64,000 nt of DNA from Oscillospiraceae bacterium (GTDB taxonomy: Bacteria; Bacillota; Clostridia; Oscillospirales; Ruminococcaceae). This document shows positions 60,482 to 64,000 of the stretch, one piece after another (the stretch's first letter is position 1; each line of letters begins with the position of its first letter). Below the pieces are notes generated by a model, which was not told the origin of the DNA, did no database searches, and saw only the letters and a program-made list of their open reading frames with translations. The DNA is taken from positions 62,001 to 126,000 of the forward strand of contig JAEDDN010000001.1 of the NCBI GenBank assembly GCA_016298065.1, in the 5' to 3' direction. Position numbers and translations under genes: made by a program.

Positions 60482-61756
60482 ATGAGTGAGCTTAAAAGAA
60501 ATAAACTGCTTGACGGCATATATTTTAACTGTGTGTTTGACGATAGATTTAAAACCAACAGAATAGCGGTAAATATGATTACAAGGCTTGATAAAAAAGA
60601 TGCTTCGCAAAATGCTTTGTTATCGTATTTATTGGTAAAGGGATATGATAAATATCCTGATTTTGCAGAGTTTAACCGCTATTTAGACGAGCTTTACGGC
60701 GCAGTGGTTTACTCCGATATTTATAAGGCAGGCGACTGTCAGGTTATTTCTTTGGGAATATCGGGTATAGACGACCGCTTTACCCTTGAAAACGAAGGTA
60801 TTACAAAAACGCTTTGTGAAATACTCTCAAAAATGCTTTTAAGCCCTGCTTTAGAGGGCGGTAAGTTTCGTGAAAGCGAGGTCGAGCTTGAAAAAAACAC
60901 CCTTATTGACACAATAAACGCTCAGATAAACGATAAGCGTTCCTTTGCGCTTAATAAAGCGAGCGAAATTATGTGTGAGTCTGAGCCGTTTGGACTAAAT
61001 GAATGCGGTGAAATTCAGTCGGTTAAGGCTTTAGACGCACAAAGCGTAACAAAGGCTTACTATGACCTTCTTGAAAGCGCAAGAATAGAGATAATGTTTG
61101 TCGGCAGCGGCGACTGTAAGGTGGCTGAAGAGATATTTAAAAGCGCATTTAGTAATGTAAAAAGAAACTTTAAAAAAGAAACTCTTGCCGATATTCATAT
61201 TGAAAAGGGTGAAATAAAAGAAGTAACCGAGCGCTTTGACGTTGCACAGTCAAAGATGGTGCTTGGGTTTGCCTGCGAAAATAAAGACGAAAAGGTAGAC
61301 TTTGCGCTTAGCTTACTTTGTGCGGTTTACGGCGGTACGCCTATGTCAAAGTTATTTTTAAACGTAAGGGAAAAATTAAGCTTATGCTACTATTGCGCCG
61401 CACGATATAATAAGACAAAATCGTTAATGTTTGTTGACTGCGGAGTTGAAAGTGAAAATATTTTAAAGGCTAAGGAGGAAATACTCCGCCAGCTTGATGA
61501 GATTAAAAATGGTAATATAACCGATGAGGAAATAAAAAACGCCGTTATGAGCTTAGAAAACGCCTACAGAACGATAAACGACAGCAACTCATCTGTAATG
61601 AGATATTATTTTATGCAGATATTATCCGATAAAGACTATACTCCCGAACAGCAAATCGAGTTTATAAAAAATGTTACCAAAGAAGATATTGTAAAAGCGG
61701 CTAACCGCATAAAACTCGAAACGGTATATCTGCTCACAGGTAAGGAGGAAGCCTAA
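60482..61756 (+). CDS. M16 family peptidase homologue, YfmF type (inactive-site partner)
   Basis: The 424-residue protein has the M16 (insulinase-like) fold. The usual HxxEH zinc motif is missing at its N-terminal domain (the region reads SYLLVKGYDKYPD), as in YfmF and related non-catalytic subunits. It probably forms a heterodimer with the catalytic YfmH-like product of the next gene, which it overlaps by one base. The exact substrate is unknown; both have been named in relation to EF-P modification. It is preceded by GAAAGGATT. Confidence 0.85.
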   Translation: MSELKRNKLLDGIYFNCVFDDRFKTNRIAVNMITRLDKKDASQNALLSYLLVKGYDKYPDFAEFNRYLDELYGAVVYSDIYKAGDCQVISLGISGIDDRFTLENEGITKTLCEILSKMLLSPALEGGKFRESEVELEKNTLIDTINAQINDKRSFALNKASEIMCESEPFGLNECGEIQSVKALDAQSVTKAYYDLLESARIEIMFVGSGDCKVAEEIFKSAFSNVKRNFKKETLADIHIEKGEIKEVTERFDVAQSKMVLGFACENKDEKVDFALSLLCAVYGGTPMSKLFLNVREKLSLCYYCAARYNKTKSLMFVDCGVESENILKAKEEILRQLDEIKNGNITDEEIKNAVMSLENAYRTINDSNSSVMRYYFMQILSDKDYTPEQQIEFIKNVTKEDIVKAANRIKLETVYLLTGKEEA

Positions 61757-63036
61757 TGGACGGTAAAATTATAAGAAACGAAAAACTAAACGAGCAGTAT
61801 TACGAATATAAGCACGAAAGCGGACTTGAAATTTTACTTTATCCAATGAAGGGTTATAGTTCGTCTTATGCGCTTTTCGGTACAAAATACGGTTCTATAG
61901 ATACTGCGTTTAAAACCGATAAGGAAGATGACTTTGTCACGGTTCCCGAGGGTATAGCTCACTTTTTGGAGCATAAGCTGTTTGAAAGCGAGGAGCTTGA
62001 TGCCTTTGAGCTTTTTGCAAAAACAGGTGCGAGTGCCAATGCTTATACCTCTTTTGAAAAGACCTGTTATCTTTTCAGCACTACCGATAATTTCGGCGAG
62101 TCGCTTAAAAATCTTTTGGATTTTGTACAGTCACCTTACTTCACAGAAAAGACCGTTCAAAAAGAACAGGGCATAATCGCACAGGAGATAAGAATGTATG
62201 ATGACAGCCCGGGCTGGCTTGTGTTCTTTAACCTGTTAAAAGCGCTTTATGTAAACCATCCGGTAAAGGTAGATATAGCAGGTACTGTAGAGAGTATAGC
62301 TAAGATTAACGCAGATTTGCTTTACCGCTGTTATAATACCTTTTATAACTTAAACAATATGGTTTTGGCTATAGCGGGCAACTTTAAGGTTGACGAAGCA
62401 TTGTCTGTGATAGAAAATAACCTTAAAACTAAAGAAAAGCTTACCGTAAAAGCCAAGAGTATAGACGAGCCTGATGATATAAGCACTCCGAGAATAAGCG
62501 CAGCTTTAAGCGTGTCCACACCGCTTTTTAGTATAGGCTATAAGGAAAAATCGCTTAGTGGTTACGATATGTTAAAAGCAGAGCTTACCTATGAGGTACT
62601 GCTTGATATAATGTTCGGAAAGGGAAGTGCCTTTTACAAAAACCTTTACGAAAAAGGGCTTATAAATCAGACCTTTGATTTTGAGGTTTTCTGCGGCAGA
62701 GATTATTTTTCTGTTATTCTTGACGGCGAGTCCAAAGATCCCGATAAGGTATACGAAAGTGTAAATGAGTGTATAGCTTACTTTAAACAAAACGGTGTTG
62801 CAAAAGAGGATTTTGTGCGTTCAAAAAAATCCCTGTACGGCAGACTTGTCAAGGGCTTTAACAACGTAGAAAACGTCGCAAATAACCTTGTAAACTTTAA
62901 TTTTTGGGGTGTGGGAATTTACGACAATATAGACGTGGTCGAAAAGATGGAGTTAGAGGATGTACTTTCTTTGCTTCAAAACGGTCTTAGAAAAGAAAAG
63001 TCTGCCTTGTCTATAGTTTTCCCGTCGGATAAATAG
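61756..63036 (+). CDS. M16 family zinc peptidase, YfmH type
   Basis: The 426-residue protein has an intact zinc site: HFLEH (HxxEH) at about residues 70-75 and the downstream Glu in EQGIIAQEIRMY. The second M16 domain follows. It is the catalytic partner of the preceding YfmF-like protein; the two genes share TAATG. M16 peptidases degrade short peptides in a closed chamber. The lgt gene follows at a 24-base distance. Confidence 0.92.
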   Translation: MDGKIIRNEKLNEQYYEYKHESGLEILLYPMKGYSSSYALFGTKYGSIDTAFKTDKEDDFVTVPEGIAHFLEHKLFESEELDAFELFAKTGASANAYTSFEKTCYLFSTTDNFGESLKNLLDFVQSPYFTEKTVQKEQGIIAQEIRMYDDSPGWLVFFNLLKALYVNHPVKVDIAGTVESIAKINADLLYRCYNTFYNLNNMVLAIAGNFKVDEALSVIENNLKTKEKLTVKAKSIDEPDDISTPRISAALSVSTPLFSIGYKEKSLSGYDMLKAELTYEVLLDIMFGKGSAFYKNLYEKGLINQTFDFEVFCGRDYFSVILDGESKDPDKVYESVNECIAYFKQNGVAKEDFVRSKKSLYGRLVKGFNNVENVANNLVNFNFWGVGIYDNIDVVEKMELEDVLSLLQNGLRKEKSALSIVFPSDK

Positions 63037-63060
63037 TATTTTAGGCTTTTGGAGGTAGTT

Positions 63061-63987
63061 ATGAACAATGTATCTTTTCCGAAGCTTGGACTTGAATTTA
63101 ACCTTAAAAGGTATATTTCGGTGTTCGGCTTTGATATAGCGTGGTATGCGATTATTATTGCCTTAGGGCTTATTCTGGCACTGATTTATGCTATGCGCAG
63201 AATGAAATCCTTCGGGCTTAATCCCGACAAGGCGCTTGACGCAATACTGGTGGGAATTTTCGGCGGAATAATCGGCGCAAGGCTTTATTACGTTATCTTT
63301 TCGTGGGATAATTATAAAGACGACTTAGTTTCCATATTTAAAATCCGAGAGGGCGGACTTGCCATATACGGCGGAATAATCGGAAGTGTTTTGTTTGGCG
63401 TAATTATGTGCAAGATTTTAAAGATAAAAATACTTCCTATGCTCGATATAGCTTCACTTGGCTTTTTAATAGGCCAGGGGATAGGCAGATGGGGTAATTT
63501 CGTAAATGCAGAAGCCTTCGGCGGAGAATATAACGGTATTCTCGGTATGTCGATTAACGGTGGGGCTACCGTACACCCTTGCTTTTTATATGAGTCTGTT
63601 TGGTGCCTTTTGGGCTTTGTACTGCTTCATATTTACTCCAAAAGGCGTAGGTTTGACGGCGAGGTAGTGCTGCTTTACCTTATATGGTACGGCTTGGGCA
63701 GAGCCTTTATAGAAGGAATGCGCTCAGACAGCCTTTATTTAGGTAGCTTTAGAGTGTCACAGGTTTTATCGGTACTAATTGTAATTGCAGCTTTAATTAC
63801 CATTATCGTTGTTCGCTCAAAGATAAAGAGAAATAACGATCCCGAATACTTAAAGCTTTATGTAGATGTGGTAAAGGAAAGTCAGACGCCTGCTTATCAT
63901 ACGGATATGTTAAATATCCCGACTGAAGCGGATTTAACTGCTAACCAAAATCAAAAAGACGATAAAAACGAAAGTAACGATAATTAA
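63061..63987 (+). CDS. lgt: Prolipoprotein diacylglyceryl transferase
   Basis: The 308-residue membrane protein transfers diacylglycerol from phosphatidylglycerol to the lipobox cysteine of prolipoproteins. The Lgt signature GRWGNFVNAEAFGG is present, with GARLYYVIFSW and GGLAIYGGIIGS; about seven membrane helices can be seen. I chose ATG 63061, 5 bases after GGAGG (63051-63055). The C-terminus has a hydrophilic tail of about 50 residues (DPEYLKLYVDVVKES), longer than usual. The lipoprotein at 39652 is a likely client. Confidence 0.96.
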   Translation: MNNVSFPKLGLEFNLKRYISVFGFDIAWYAIIIALGLILALIYAMRRMKSFGLNPDKALDAILVGIFGGIIGARLYYVIFSWDNYKDDLVSIFKIREGGLAIYGGIIGSVLFGVIMCKILKIKILPMLDIASLGFLIGQGIGRWGNFVNAEAFGGEYNGILGMSINGGATVHPCFLYESVWCLLGFVLLHIYSKRRRFDGEVVLLYLIWYGLGRAFIEGMRSDSLYLGSFRVSQVLSVLIVIAALITIIVVRSKIKRNNDPEYLKLYVDVVKESQTPAYHTDMLNIPTEADLTANQNQKDDKNESNDN

Positions 63988-64000
63988 AATAAAGATAGGA

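Overview
The window looks like chromosomal DNA of a low-GC, endospore-forming, anaerobic Firmicute, probably a Clostridia member of the Oscillospirales/Ruminococcaceae kind. The signs are AT-rich intergenic DNA, strong AGGAGG-type ribosome binding sites, TTGACA/TATAAT promoters, U-tailed hairpin terminators, an alpha/beta-type SASP, a SpoIIE-like phosphatase, the L21-Prp-L27 order with a cleavable L27 N-terminus, HemZ, Rex, DnaD/DnaI and a T-box leader. The genus assignment is inference. I saw no rRNA, tRNA, CRISPR array, insertion sequence or prophage.

Layout. 1-2.7 kb: end of a YraN-type nuclease, an M19 dipeptidase and threonine synthase. 2.8-9.4 kb: a Cys-rich DUF1540 protein and a metallophosphoesterase around an interleaved inverted repeat, the proteostasis run tig-clpP-clpX, then a CPBP membrane protease and galE on the minus strand. 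9.6-16.9 kb: one 2433-codon gene for a cyclic beta-1,2-glucan synthase-like protein. 17.1-24.8 kb: a cell-surface carbohydrate locus with a membrane-tailed LamG protein, a membrane-tethered GH43 arabinanase-like enzyme and a 1194-residue secreted protein with four LamG-like domains. 24.9-29.6 kb: nucleoside hydrolase, a repeat-rich cell wall amidase (minus strand) and the membrane subunits OadG-OadB of a sodium-pumping decarboxylase. 29.8-35.5 kb: PcrA-type helicase, a short DUF3006-like gene, an unknown 181-residue protein, a diacylglycerol kinase-like protein, SASP, and a barnase-like toxin with its barstar-like inhibitor. 35.7-41 kb: SpoIIE-like protein, a surface protein with prenyltransferase-like repeats, a lipoprotein and DegV. 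41.1-48 kb: recJ-rel-dtd-MBL hydrolase-hemZ, closely packed. 48-52.2 kb: zinc-ribbon protein, gltX, dnaD-like and dnaI-like genes. 52.2-56.1 kb (minus strand): acn-icd and rex. 56.2-57.3 kb: rplU-prp-rpmA behind a probable L21 leader. 57.4-60 kb: a T-box leader controlling an unusual HTH-cupin-acyl-CoA synthetase fusion. 60-64 kb: a small unknown protein, the YfmF/YfmH M16 pair and lgt.

How the genes fit together. Most of the window is housekeeping: protein quality control, replication and repair, stringent response, translation, and the oxidative branch from citrate to 2-oxoglutarate next to the NADH sensor Rex. Spore development is represented by SASP and a SpoIIE-like protein. The accessory content is surface and polysaccharide biology (glucan synthase, LamG/GH43 locus, amidase, repeat surface protein) and a barnase/barstar toxin-immunity pair. 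The most unusual regulatory arrangement is an amino-acid-sensing T-box in front of an acyl-CoA synthetase that carries its own DNA-binding and cupin domains.
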